Origin: Clostridia bacterium
Lineage (GTDB): Bacteria; Bacillota; Clostridia; Oscillospirales; QAMX01
Direction: 5' to 3'
Assembly: GCA_024404415.1 (NCBI GenBank)
Contig: JAKSPX010000005.1
Location: forward strand, 1 to 17,359
Length of the DNA: 17,359 nucleotides
Part shown: positions 7,240 to 13,473 of the stretch, piece after piece
Position numbering within the stretch: the first letter of the stretch is position 1
Layout: each line of letters starts with the position of its first letter
Translations under genes and position numbers: made by a program
Notes under the pieces: generated by a model
Seen by the model: the letters and a program-made list of their open reading frames with translations, nothing else
Told to the model about the DNA's origin: nothing
The model's database searches: none

Positions 7240-7941
7240 ATGAAATTCATTGCTCACCGCGGCGCCTGCCTTGAAGAGACCGAGGACACGCTCGCATCTC
7301 CTCTCCGTGCCGCGTCTTACGGTGCCTACGCCGTTGAATGCGACCCGCGCTTCACCAAAGACGGCAAGCTCGTCATTTTCCACGACGATACCCTCAAGCG
7401 CCTCGCAGGCGACCCCGCGCGCGTAATCGACCTGGATTACGCCGACATGAAGGCGCGCCTTGCTTCCAAAAATTTGGCTCTGACCACCTTTGATGAGGTG
7501 TTGAGGGATTACACCGGCGCGTCGGCGGTGCTTTTTGACCTCTCCTTCGACGCGACCGACCCGGAATTTTTCAAGCTGCTCCGGGACGCCCCCTTCCGCG
7601 CCATCGCCGGGGTGCACGACCCTAAAGAGGCCGAAGCGGCCCGGAAATACCTCCCCGCCGAGGATGTTCTGGCCTTCATGCCCAAGCCTTCCATGGCGGA
7701 GGACTTTCACGAAGCCGGGTGCGGCATCCTGCGCCTCTGGGAGCACTGGCTCACTGACGTATCGCCCGCGGACGTGCGGCGTCTGGTCGGCGAGACCGAG
7801 GTCTGGATCATGGCGCACGATCCCACCGTTTTGCACCCGCTCTTTTCCATGAACGGCTCCCCCGCCTCCATTGAAAAAGTCAAGGCCCTCGGCGCGGACG
7901 GCATCCTATTAAACGACATCCGCATGGCTATGGCTCACTGA
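7240..7941 (+). CDS. Glycerophosphodiester phosphodiesterase-like protein, divergent active site
   Basis: A 233-residue TIM-barrel protein of the GDPD family, which hydrolyses glycerophosphodiesters to sn-glycerol 3-phosphate and an alcohol. The first catalytic motif HRG is at 6-8, metal ligands Glu33 and Asp35 lie in AVECDPRFTKDGKLVIFHDD, and the second catalytic His is His48. Several usual features are altered. The Pro-Glu-Asn-Thr after HRG reads ETEDT, the E-x-K of strand 3 that supplies a metal ligand and a lysine reads Asp100-Leu-Ser102, and the C-terminal T-D-x-P motif reads LLNDIRM. The fold and part of the site are therefore present, but activity on standard substrates is in doubt. 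There is no signal peptide, so it is cytoplasmic. It starts 16 nt after the glycosylase gene. Its 3' end overlaps the convergent carboxypeptidase gene by 7 bp. Confidence 0.85.
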   Translation: MKFIAHRGACLEETEDTLASPLRAASYGAYAVECDPRFTKDGKLVIFHDDTLKRLAGDPARVIDLDYADMKARLASKNLALTTFDEVLRDYTGASAVLFDLSFDATDPEFFKLLRDAPFRAIAGVHDPKEAEAARKYLPAEDVLAFMPKPSMAEDFHEAGCGILRLWEHWLTDVSPADVRRLVGETEVWIMAHDPTVLHPLFSMNGSPASIEKVKALGADGILLNDIRMAMAH

Positions 7942-8942
7942 TCTTCAAGCGGTACTGCATCCACACGCAGTACCGCTTTATTATGGATAGAAATTTCAAA
8001 TTCCCCCGCCTTTTCCCCTTCTTTGGGGCATTCATAGAAAAAATGCGGCGCGTAGAGAAGCGCCGAGAGTGCCCTTTTCTCTCCGTCCCGCAAGGGAAGC
8101 ATGACCGACGCGCCGAGCGTGACCGTTTCTTTTTCCCCGTTTACGACGGGGATATCCGAGGAAAGGCGCACGCCGGTCGTCCTGATATCCCGGGAACAGG
8201 CTTCAAAGAGCGAAAGGTGGTCGTTCCAGTCGTCGGGGTCGTCCAATGTGACGATGATGAGCCGCCTCCCCTCTTTTTCAAAAAGCGAGACAAGGCACCT
8301 CCCGGCTGACGCGGTGTAGCCGGTCTTGCCGCCGACACAGGCCTCGCTTTTCCAGAGGAGCTTATTGTGGTTCCGCATCTCATGCCCGTCAAAAACGGCG
8401 TGGCGCATGGCGCTGATCGCGGCGACGGTTTCATTTTCAAAGGCCGCCTCGGCGATCAGGGCAAGGTCACGCGCGGTGGAGTGGTGATTTTCCCCATCCA
8501 GCCCGGCGGGGTTCTCAAAGAGCGTGTCCCGGCATCCGAGTTCTTCCGCCTTTTCATTCATCCACCCGACAAATATCTCCTCGCCGCCCGCCGCCTCCGC
8601 CAGAGCCAGTGCCGCGTCGTTGCCCGAGGCCAGAAGCAGTCCCGTAAGCAGCTCCCTTACTGTCCGCTTTTCCCCGGCGCGGAGGTACATTCTGGAGCCT
8701 TCCACGCGGGTGCATTCCGCCCCGATCTCCACCACCATCTCCATATCCAACCTCTCCGACGCGCCCAGCGCCGTCATCAGCTTGGTGGTCGAGGCGATCT
8801 TTATCGGCGCGTCGGCGTTTTTCTCATAGCAGAATTCCCCGCTCCATGTGTCGTAGACCGCCTCCGCCTTTCCTTCCGCCCACGCCCGCGGCGCAAGCAG
8901 AAGAAAAAGGAGCAAGATCACAGAGAAATATCGCCGGAACAT
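7935..8942 (-). CDS. D-alanyl-D-alanine carboxypeptidase (peptidase S11, DacF/PBP5-like)
   Basis: A penicillin-binding protein of 335 residues that trims the terminal D-Ala from peptidoglycan stem peptides outside the membrane. Residues 1-22 form a signal peptide (FRRYFSVILLLFLLLAP, with likely cleavage after AWA at 22). All three active-site motifs are present: STTK with nucleophile Ser51 and Lys54, SGN at 106-108 and KTG at 206-208. A beta-rich C-terminal domain follows. The chain ends without an obvious amphipathic anchor helix, unlike PBP5. The start at 8942 is set by GAGGGGG (8950-8956) 7 nt upstream; an in-frame ATG at 8978 lies inside the hairpin loop region and gives an unlikely signal peptide. 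That ribosome site is buried in a perfect 20-bp hairpin. It follows ytfJ by 68 nt, consistent with a sporulation- or envelope-related DacF-like role, which is inference. Confidence 0.93.
   Translation of the reverse strand: MFRRYFSVILLLFLLLAPRAWAEGKAEAVYDTWSGEFCYEKNADAPIKIASTTKLMTALGASERLDMEMVVEIGAECTRVEGSRMYLRAGEKRTVRELLTGLLLASGNDAALALAEAAGGEEIFVGWMNEKAEELGCRDTLFENPAGLDGENHHSTARDLALIAEAAFENETVAAISAMRHAVFDGHEMRNHNKLLWKSEACVGGKTGYTASAGRCLVSLFEKEGRRLIIVTLDDPDDWNDHLSLFEACSRDIRTTGVRLSSDIPVVNGEKETVTLGASVMLPLRDGEKRALSALLYAPHFFYECPKEGEKAGEFEISIHNKAVLRVDAVPLEDQ
7947..7978 (+). terminator. Perfect 12-bp hairpin at convergent gene ends
   Basis: AAGCGGTACTGC (7947-7958) and GCAGTACCGCTT (7967-7978) pair perfectly around an 8-nt loop, starting 5 nt after the phosphodiesterase stop. 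The run after it is TATTATGG, which is A/T-rich but no real T tract. The whole hairpin lies inside the C-terminal codons of the carboxypeptidase gene on the other strand. It is probably the 3' end signal of the plus-strand transcript, though of moderate strength. Confidence 0.55.
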
Positions 8943-8949
8943 GAAAATA

Positions 8950-8995
8950 CCCCCTCTGAGAATAGGATGTCCGTTCATCCTATTCTCAGAGGGGG
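8950..8995 (-). promoter_or_regulatory. Perfect 20-bp hairpin between ytfJ and the carboxypeptidase, covering its ribosome binding site
   Basis: The arms 8950-8969 and 8976-8995 are complementary at all 20 positions around a 6-nt loop. On the minus strand the 3' arm ends in GAGGGGG, the ribosome binding site of the carboxypeptidase gene, followed by TATTTTC and its ATG. The stem plus U-rich tail can act as an intrinsic terminator for the operon ending in ytfJ. In any read-through transcript it would also hide the ribosome site. Confidence 0.8.
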
Positions 8996-9010
8996 CCTAT
9001 TATGCCCGGA

Positions 9011-9436
9011 TCAGTCCTCCGGGATATCTTCTTCGTCTTCCGACTTCTTTTTGCCGAACATATCCTTGAACTTGCTGACGGTGTCGGGAAGCGCCGCAAG
9101 CACGCCCTCGATGGGCGAAGAAGCGCCGCCTCCGCCGACCGGGACAAAGGTGACCTGCGTGCCGTCGGCAATGGAGAGGAAGCCCAGCGGGTTGACCGTG
9201 ACGCCCGCGCCGCTGCCGCCGCCGAAGTGGATGTTGGGGTTGTCCTTGCCGGAGAAATCGCTGCCGCCGGAGGCAAAGCCGAAGGACATCTTGGAGATCG
9301 GAATGAGGGTGAGGCGCGGAGAGATCACCATGGGCTCGCCGATGACGGTTTCGGAGTCCACAAGCTCGCGGATCTTGCCGAGGGTGGTTTCCAGAAGAGA
9401 ATTGATCTTGTTATTCGGTTTGTTGTTCTGTTCCAT
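9011..9436 (-). CDS. ytfJ: GerW/YtfJ-family sporulation protein
   Basis: A 141-residue protein of the YtfJ (GerW) family. Family features are the N-terminal helix with SLLETTLGKIRELVDSETVIGEPM, then VISPRLTLIPISKMSFGFASGGSDF, a glycine-rich IHFGGGSGAGVTVNPLGFL stretch and TQVTFVPVGGGG. The tail is acidic and charged (KKKSEDEEDIPED). In Bacillus subtilis YtfJ is made in the forespore and is needed for normal germination; homologues also occur in non-spore-formers. No signal peptide is visible. An AAAGGAG site (9444-9450) lies 7 nt before the ATG. It follows the DUF2953 gene by 15 nt, the same partnership as ytfI-ytfJ in Bacillus, which supports the call. A spore-forming lifestyle is suggested but not proven by this gene. 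Confidence 0.92.
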   Translation of the reverse strand: MEQNNKPNNKINSLLETTLGKIRELVDSETVIGEPMVISPRLTLIPISKMSFGFASGGSDFSGKDNPNIHFGGGSGAGVTVNPLGFLSIADGTQVTFVPVGGGGASSPIEGVLAALPDTVSKFKDMFGKKKSEDEEDIPED

Positions 9437-9451
9437 TTTCTTACTCCTTTG

Positions 9452-10072
9452 TTACAGCACTTTATATTTGATCAGGTCGATGAGCAGTCGGATCGCCGAG
9501 AAGACCAGTTTCCCGACCGTGATGGAAACGGTCACGTCGCCTTCGATCCTGCCCTCGTCGTAGTTGGGCACGATGTCGACGTTTGCATGCCGCAGGCGCT
9601 TGGAGAAGCGATCCAGAATGGCGAGGAATCCCGCGACCGCCGAGGAGGCCGCGCCGTAACGGATGGCCGTGTCGCCCGCATCGGGCGCGTGCACATCCCA
9701 TTTCAGATTGAGCGTGCTGATATAAAAGCAGCTCAGGATCGGTGGAAGATGCTTGGTAAGCAGGGTCTTGATGAGCCCGAGGGAGAGTTTGGTTTTCTTT
9801 TTCTTCTTTTTCTTCTTGTCTTTTTTCTCCGGTTCTGCGGGCTTTTCCTTGGGTTCTTTCTTCTTTTTTTCTTTTTTCGGGCGTTTTTTCTTCTTCTTTT
9901 TCTTTTCCTTCTGCGGCAGGATGGTAAATCTCAGGAAAAGGAATTTGATCTTTAAGGAAAATACCTTTTCCCGGTACCCCGCCATGACGCCGACCGGCAC
10001 CAGCATCACCAGCGCCAATAGGAGGACGATCAGGCCGAGAAGGGAAAGAAGAACGATTCCGACGATCTTCAT
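9452..10072 (-). CDS. DUF2953 (YtfI-like) membrane-anchored protein with polylysine insert
   Basis: A 206-residue protein with one N-terminal membrane helix (about residues 3-30, IVGIVLLSLLGLIVLLLALV) followed by a short beta segment (YREKVFSLKIKFLFLRFTILP). Residues 55-95 are an extreme low-complexity segment with 27 lysines in 41 positions, mixed with Glu and Pro. The C-terminal domain, including LNLKWDVHAPDAGDTAIRYGAASSAV and VDIVPNYDEGRIEGDVTVSI, is the conserved DUF2953 part. The function is unknown; in Bacillus and Clostridia the gene sits beside ytfJ, as here. Its ATG overlaps the scpB stop in an ATGA arrangement (4 bp), which points to translational coupling. The A-rich lysine codons make this stretch prone to sequencing error or slippage, but the frame is intact throughout. 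Confidence 0.85.
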   Translation of the reverse strand: MKIVGIVLLSLLGLIVLLLALVMLVPVGVMAGYREKVFSLKIKFLFLRFTILPQKEKKKKKKKRPKKEKKKKEPKEKPAEPEKKDKKKKKKKKTKLSLGLIKTLLTKHLPPILSCFYISTLNLKWDVHAPDAGDTAIRYGAASSAVAGFLAILDRFSKRLRHANVDIVPNYDEGRIEGDVTVSITVGKLVFSAIRLLIDLIKYKVL

Positions 10073-10659
10073 GCCTCAGCTCCCGCTTCTTCAAGTCCCT
10101 CCAGCATGGTGAGCTGCGCGTCGCTCATTTCCTCCGGCAGCGGCGGCAGGTCGCGAAGCGAGCTCAGGCCGAAGATGCGCAAAAACGCTTCGGAGGTGCG
10201 GTAAAGGATGGGCCTTCCGGGCACGTCCAGGCGGCCGCTCTCCTCCAGAATGCCCTTTTCCAGGAGGTTCGTCAAGGTGTAGGCGCTGTCCACGCCGCGG
10301 ATCTGCTCAATGACGCCGCGCGTCACCGGCTGGCGGTAGGCCACCACCGAGAGCACCTCGAGTGCCGAGGGGGAAAGCGAGGGGGATTTGCGCTGTTCCA
10401 GCACGGCCAGCACCTTTTCGCCGTAGGCCGGCTTGGAGCAGAGCTGCGCCTTGTCATCCAGGAGCAGGAGCCGGACGCCGCGTTCCTCGTCCTCTTCGTA
10501 TTTTTCCTTCATCACGGCAAGGAGCGATTCGACGGTCTGCTTTTCTTCGCCGAGCACCTCCGCGATCTTCAGCATGTGCACCGAATCGCCGGCGGCAGAG
10601 AGGATCGCCTCGATCGCGGCCGTCAGCTTTGTCACGTTTTTTTCATTGGCTTCGCTCAA
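10069..10659 (-). CDS. scpB: Segregation and condensation protein B (ScpB)
   Basis: A 196-residue cytoplasmic protein that dimerises and binds ScpA as part of the SMC-ScpAB condensin, which compacts and separates chromosomes. It has two winged-helix domains. The first (AAIEAILSAAGDSVHMLKIAEVLG) and second (SPSALEVLSVVAYRQPVTRGVIEQIRGVDS) carry the strongly conserved ScpB sequences, and the third landmark is LDVPGRPILYRTSEAFLRIFGLSSL. Length matches the family. The start is TTG at 10659; a GGAAGG site lies about 13 nt upstream, a rather long spacing, and no better in-frame start is available. It follows scpA by 21 nt, and its stop overlaps the next gene's ATG. Confidence 0.96.
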   Translation of the reverse strand: MSEANEKNVTKLTAAIEAILSAAGDSVHMLKIAEVLGEEKQTVESLLAVMKEKYEEDEERGVRLLLLDDKAQLCSKPAYGEKVLAVLEQRKSPSLSPSALEVLSVVAYRQPVTRGVIEQIRGVDSAYTLTNLLEKGILEESGRLDVPGRPILYRTSEAFLRIFGLSSLRDLPPLPEEMSDAQLTMLEGLEEAGAEA

Positions 10660-10680
10660 TTTTTGACACCGTCCTTCCCG

Positions 10681-11397
10681 TTATGCCATCATATTGGCGC
10701 AGAGTTTCAGGGTCTGCCCGTCGGTGTTGTCGCTGATGAGGGCCACACCGTCGCGGATCAGATCCAGCACGGCGAGAAAGGCCGCCACCGCGTGACGCTT
10801 GTCCCGCTCCCCGTAAAAGAGCGCCGTCACATCGACTTCGCCGAGCTTTTTGAGAATGCTCACGATATATTCGCTTTTTTCCTCCACCGAGATGATCTCC
10901 CGGTGAACGATGCCCGAAAACGCCTCGCGGGACGGCGGCTTTTTGCGCTCGTCGCGTAAGAAGATGGCCTTCATGGCGTCCAACAGATCGCCCGGCTCGT
11001 GGTGATAATCGGGCGTGCGGGATCTTTCGAGCACCTCGGGCGGCTTGGTGATGAGCAACTGGCCTTCCGGCAGGCGAAGGGCCAGCCACGCCGCCGCTTC
11101 CTTGAACTTTTTATACTCGATGAGGGCGTCGGCAAGGGCTTTGCGCGGGTCCTCCTCTTCCTCCTCCGGCTTGGGGAGCATCATGCGCGACTTGATGTAG
11201 ATCAGAGCCGCCGCCATGACGGTGAATTCGGTGACATTGTCGAGATTCTGCTCTCTTATGACCGGCATATAGTCAAGATACTGCCTTAAGATCTCGGCGA
11301 TCGGGATATCCCGGATGTCCACTTTATTCTTATTGATGAGGAATAACAGGAGGTCCAGCGGGCCTTCAAAGGTTTCAAGCTTGAAATTCAGATCCAT
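10681..11397 (-). CDS. scpA: Segregation and condensation protein A (ScpA, kleisin)
   Basis: A 238-residue kleisin subunit that bridges the SMC heads and binds ScpB. The N-terminal signature FEGPLDLLLFLINKNKVDIRDIPIAEI is diagnostic, followed by the acidic linker KPEEEEEDPR in the middle and a C-terminal winged helix with VTALFYGERDKRHAVAAFLAVLDLI. The length is normal. The ATG lies 3 nt after the stop of the site-2 protease gene and no strong ribosome site is visible, so translation is probably coupled to that upstream gene. A protease gene of this type directly before scpA is common in Clostridia. Confidence 0.96.
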   Translation of the reverse strand: MDLNFKLETFEGPLDLLLFLINKNKVDIRDIPIAEILRQYLDYMPVIREQNLDNVTEFTVMAAALIYIKSRMMLPKPEEEEEDPRKALADALIEYKKFKEAAAWLALRLPEGQLLITKPPEVLERSRTPDYHHEPGDLLDAMKAIFLRDERKKPPSREAFSGIVHREIISVEEKSEYIVSILKKLGEVDVTALFYGERDKRHAVAAFLAVLDLIRDGVALISDNTDGQTLKLCANMMA

Positions 11398-11400
11398 ACA

Positions 11401-12096
11401 TCACGCAAACAGGGAAATGATCCCCGCGATCGCGTCCCCTTCGATTTGGTAGATCCAGTTGACCGCCGCGTTGAGCGGGATGGAAAGAAGTCCCGTCATC
11501 AAAAGCAGGATCAGAAGGATCATACCGTAGCGCTCGAAGCGCATCACGGTAAAATAGGCTTTTGCCGGCAAAAAAGAGCCGAGCACCTTCCAACCGTCCA
11601 AAGGCGGGAAGGGAATGAAATTGAATACCCCGAGTCCGATGTTGATGACCGCGGCGTACTGGAAGATGCTTGTCAGCACCTCCAGAACCGTTGAAAAGGT
11701 CGTTGAACCGAACTTCAGGTAATTGGCCGCATAGGCAAGGAAGAAAAGGTGTGCGAAAAGAAGCATGATAAAGGAGAGGATCAGATTGCACACCGGCCCT
11801 GCAAGGGCGGTCAGACACATATCGCGCTCGGGCTTTTTGAAATTGCGCACATTGACGTTCACCGGCTTTGCCCAGCCGACGTGGAACACCAGAAGCATGA
11901 TAAGGCCGAAAAGATCGACGTGCTTCAGAGGATCCAGCGAGATGCGCCCCGAGAGCTTGGCGGTGTCGTCCCCCAGCTTATAAGCCATCAGGCCGTGCGC
12001 CGACTCGTGCGCCGCGACGGCCAGAAGGATGCCCGGCAGCGTCAGAAGCAGGTCAATGAGCGCTTCGGTCGGGTTTTCGAGGAATGCGGAGAGCAT
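11401..12096 (-). CDS. Site-2 protease family intramembrane metalloprotease (peptidase M50)
   Basis: A membrane protein of 231 residues with about five or six hydrophobic segments. The zinc motif HESAH (30-34, HExxH) lies in the first core helix, and the third zinc ligand is Asp167 in NFIPFPPLDG. AGPVCNL at 99-105 is a further conserved landmark. These compact enzymes without a PDZ domain cleave transmembrane substrates; relatives include SpoIVFB, and the closest group is the YwhC-like set found beside scpA. Substrate is unknown. The gene starts 1 nt after the stop of the FAH-family gene (TGAGATG) and ends 3 nt before scpA, so it is embedded in a translationally coupled block. The start at ATG 12096 gives the expected short N-terminus ahead of the first helix. 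Confidence 0.93.
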   Translation of the reverse strand: MLSAFLENPTEALIDLLLTLPGILLAVAAHESAHGLMAYKLGDDTAKLSGRISLDPLKHVDLFGLIMLLVFHVGWAKPVNVNVRNFKKPERDMCLTALAGPVCNLILSFIMLLFAHLFFLAYAANYLKFGSTTFSTVLEVLTSIFQYAAVINIGLGVFNFIPFPPLDGWKVLGSFLPAKAYFTVMRFERYGMILLILLLMTGLLSIPLNAAVNWIYQIEGDAIAGIISLFA

Positions 12097-12097
12097 C

Positions 12098-12859
12098 TCA
12101 GATGATCTCGGTACGCAGGGTACCGATGCCTTCGCCGACGATCTCGATGACGTCGCCCGGAACCATCGGCCCGACGTTGACCGGCGTGCCGCAGGTGAAG
12201 ACGTCGCCCGGGAGCATGGTCATGTAGGTCGTGACGTATTCGATGAGCGACGGGATATCCCACATCATGAGGTTGGTATTGCCATCCTGTCTCTTTTCGC
12301 CGTTGAGGAAGGTCTTGATAGCGATGTTGTTGTGTTCAAGGCCGTCGGCGACGAACGGGCCGACCGGGGCGGAGCCGTCAAGGCCCTTGCCGCGGGTCCA
12401 TTGATTGTCCTTGAACTGAATGTCGCGGGCGGTGATGTCGTTTAAGCAGGTGTAGCCGAGGATGTAATCCAGCGCCTCTTCCTTTTTGACGTTCTTGGCC
12501 TTCTTCTTGAAGACGACGGCGATCTCACCCTCGTAATCGAAGCGGTCGGTGAAAGCGGGCTTTTCGAGCTTTTCATTCGGGTCAAGCAGCGAGGTGGTGG
12601 GCTTGATGAAGATGATGGGTTCGGCGGGGACTTCGTTGCCGAATTCCATGATGTGGTCGTAGTAGTTTCTGCCGATGGCGACGATCTTGGTCGCGTCGCA
12701 GGGAGCGGCGAGGACCGCGTCGGCTAATTTCACGCTGCCGCCGTCCTTTTCAACGCCGTCATAGGGCGCTTTTTTCAGAGTGAAGACGGTATCTTCCTCT
12801 ATAATGCCCCATTTGGTTTCGGTTTTTTCCTTGTTGGTGTAGATTTTTGCGTATTTCAT
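12098..12859 (-). CDS. Fumarylacetoacetate hydrolase (FAH) family protein
   Basis: A 253-residue cytoplasmic enzyme of the FAH superfamily, whose members hydrolyse C-C bonds of acylpyruvates, decarboxylate oxaloacetate or isomerise 2-oxo acids, including oxaloacetate tautomerases. Residues 58-70 read KIVAIGRNYYDHI, the usual entry to the domain. The divalent-metal ligands are Glu110 and Glu112 in DYEGEIAVV, plus Asp141 in YTCLNDITARD. The catalytic Lys region is TRGKGLDGSAPVGPFV, and the C-terminus has LPGDVFTCGTPVNVGPMVPGD. The 2-oxo acid substrate cannot be deduced. CTCCTTT at 12869-12875 encodes AAAGGAG 9 nt before the ATG, and this site overlaps the engB stop. A metabolic gene between engB and the scpA block is not a linkage I recognise. 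Confidence 0.93.
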   Translation of the reverse strand: MKYAKIYTNKEKTETKWGIIEEDTVFTLKKAPYDGVEKDGGSVKLADAVLAAPCDATKIVAIGRNYYDHIMEFGNEVPAEPIIFIKPTTSLLDPNEKLEKPAFTDRFDYEGEIAVVFKKKAKNVKKEEALDYILGYTCLNDITARDIQFKDNQWTRGKGLDGSAPVGPFVADGLEHNNIAIKTFLNGEKRQDGNTNLMMWDIPSLIEYVTTYMTMLPGDVFTCGTPVNVGPMVPGDVIEIVGEGIGTLRTEII

Positions 12860-12873
12860 CCGGGATCACTCCT

Positions 12874-13461
12874 TTAATTATTTTCAAATGCACAAATCAG
12901 GCGGAAGAGCTCGTCGCGGCCGATCTTCTTTTCCGCCGAGTAGAGAAGGACCGAATCCTCCCCCACGCCGAGGGTCTCCGCCGTGCGGCGAATGGCCTCG
13001 TCATATTCGATCTTCTTCAATTTGTCGGCCTTATTGGCCACGATGGCGACCGGCGTGCGGCGCTTTTTGAAGTAGGAGAGCATGTCTATATCCAGTTCGG
13101 TCGGTTCATGTCTTGCGTCTACGATCAGGATGCCGAGGGAGATGGTCTTACAGACGGCAAAATACCCTTCGATCAGGTCGGCCCAGCGCTCCTTTTCCTC
13201 AAAGGAGACCTTGGCGTAGCCGTACCCCGGGAGGTCGACCCACAGAAGCTTGACGTCGCAGTCGAAATAATTGACGTGTAAGGTCTTGCCCGGCGTCTTT
13301 CCCACGTGGGCGAGGTTTTTCCGGAGGGCGAGGCTGTTGATCACCGAGGACTTGCCGACGTTGGATCTGCCTGCAAAGACCACCTGCGGGAGGGTGCTCT
13401 GGAGGAAGCCCTGACGGTTGGCCGCCGAGGTGACGAATTCGATTTTATTGGTGTTGATCAT
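12874..13461 (-). CDS. engB: Ribosome biogenesis GTPase EngB (YsxC/YihA)
   Basis: A 195-residue GTPase needed for assembly of the 50S ribosomal subunit, usually essential. The G motifs are all present: G1 GRSNVGKSS (31-39), G2 threonine in GKTPGKT, G3 DLPGYG (76-81), G4 NKADK (143-147) and G5 SAEKK near 175. The basic KTPGKT and PGYGYAK sequences identify the YsxC/YihA subgroup rather than Era or Der. The gene is 12 nt after lon, the same order as lon-ysxC in Bacillus subtilis. A GAAAGGG site lies about 7 nt before the ATG. Since it is downstream of the interrupted lon frame, polar effects on it would matter. Confidence 0.97.
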   Translation of the reverse strand: MINTNKIEFVTSAANRQGFLQSTLPQVVFAGRSNVGKSSVINSLALRKNLAHVGKTPGKTLHVNYFDCDVKLLWVDLPGYGYAKVSFEEKERWADLIEGYFAVCKTISLGILIVDARHEPTELDIDMLSYFKKRRTPVAIVANKADKLKKIEYDEAIRRTAETLGVGEDSVLLYSAEKKIGRDELFRLICAFENN

Positions 13462-13473
13462 TTTCTGACCCTT

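Noticed and set aside
6082..8995. The hairpins at 6082, 7947 and 8950 as copies of one repeat family
   Set aside because: Their arms share no sequence with each other; they are independent local inverted repeats, not a dispersed repeat or CRISPR-like array.
8996..9060. Sporulation sigma-factor promoter for the carboxypeptidase
   Set aside because: A CATAAT-like element lies just upstream of the hairpin, but no matching -35 element at proper spacing could be seen, and a start there would not remove the hairpin.
8367..9563. 398-codon open frame on the plus strand
   Set aside because: It is the antisense shadow of the carboxypeptidase and ytfJ genes, with no plausible domain and low-complexity composition.
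9753..10112. Plus-strand open frame rich in Phe
   Set aside because: It is the complement of the polylysine codons in the DUF2953 gene; the Phe runs are an artefact of the A/G-rich coding strand.
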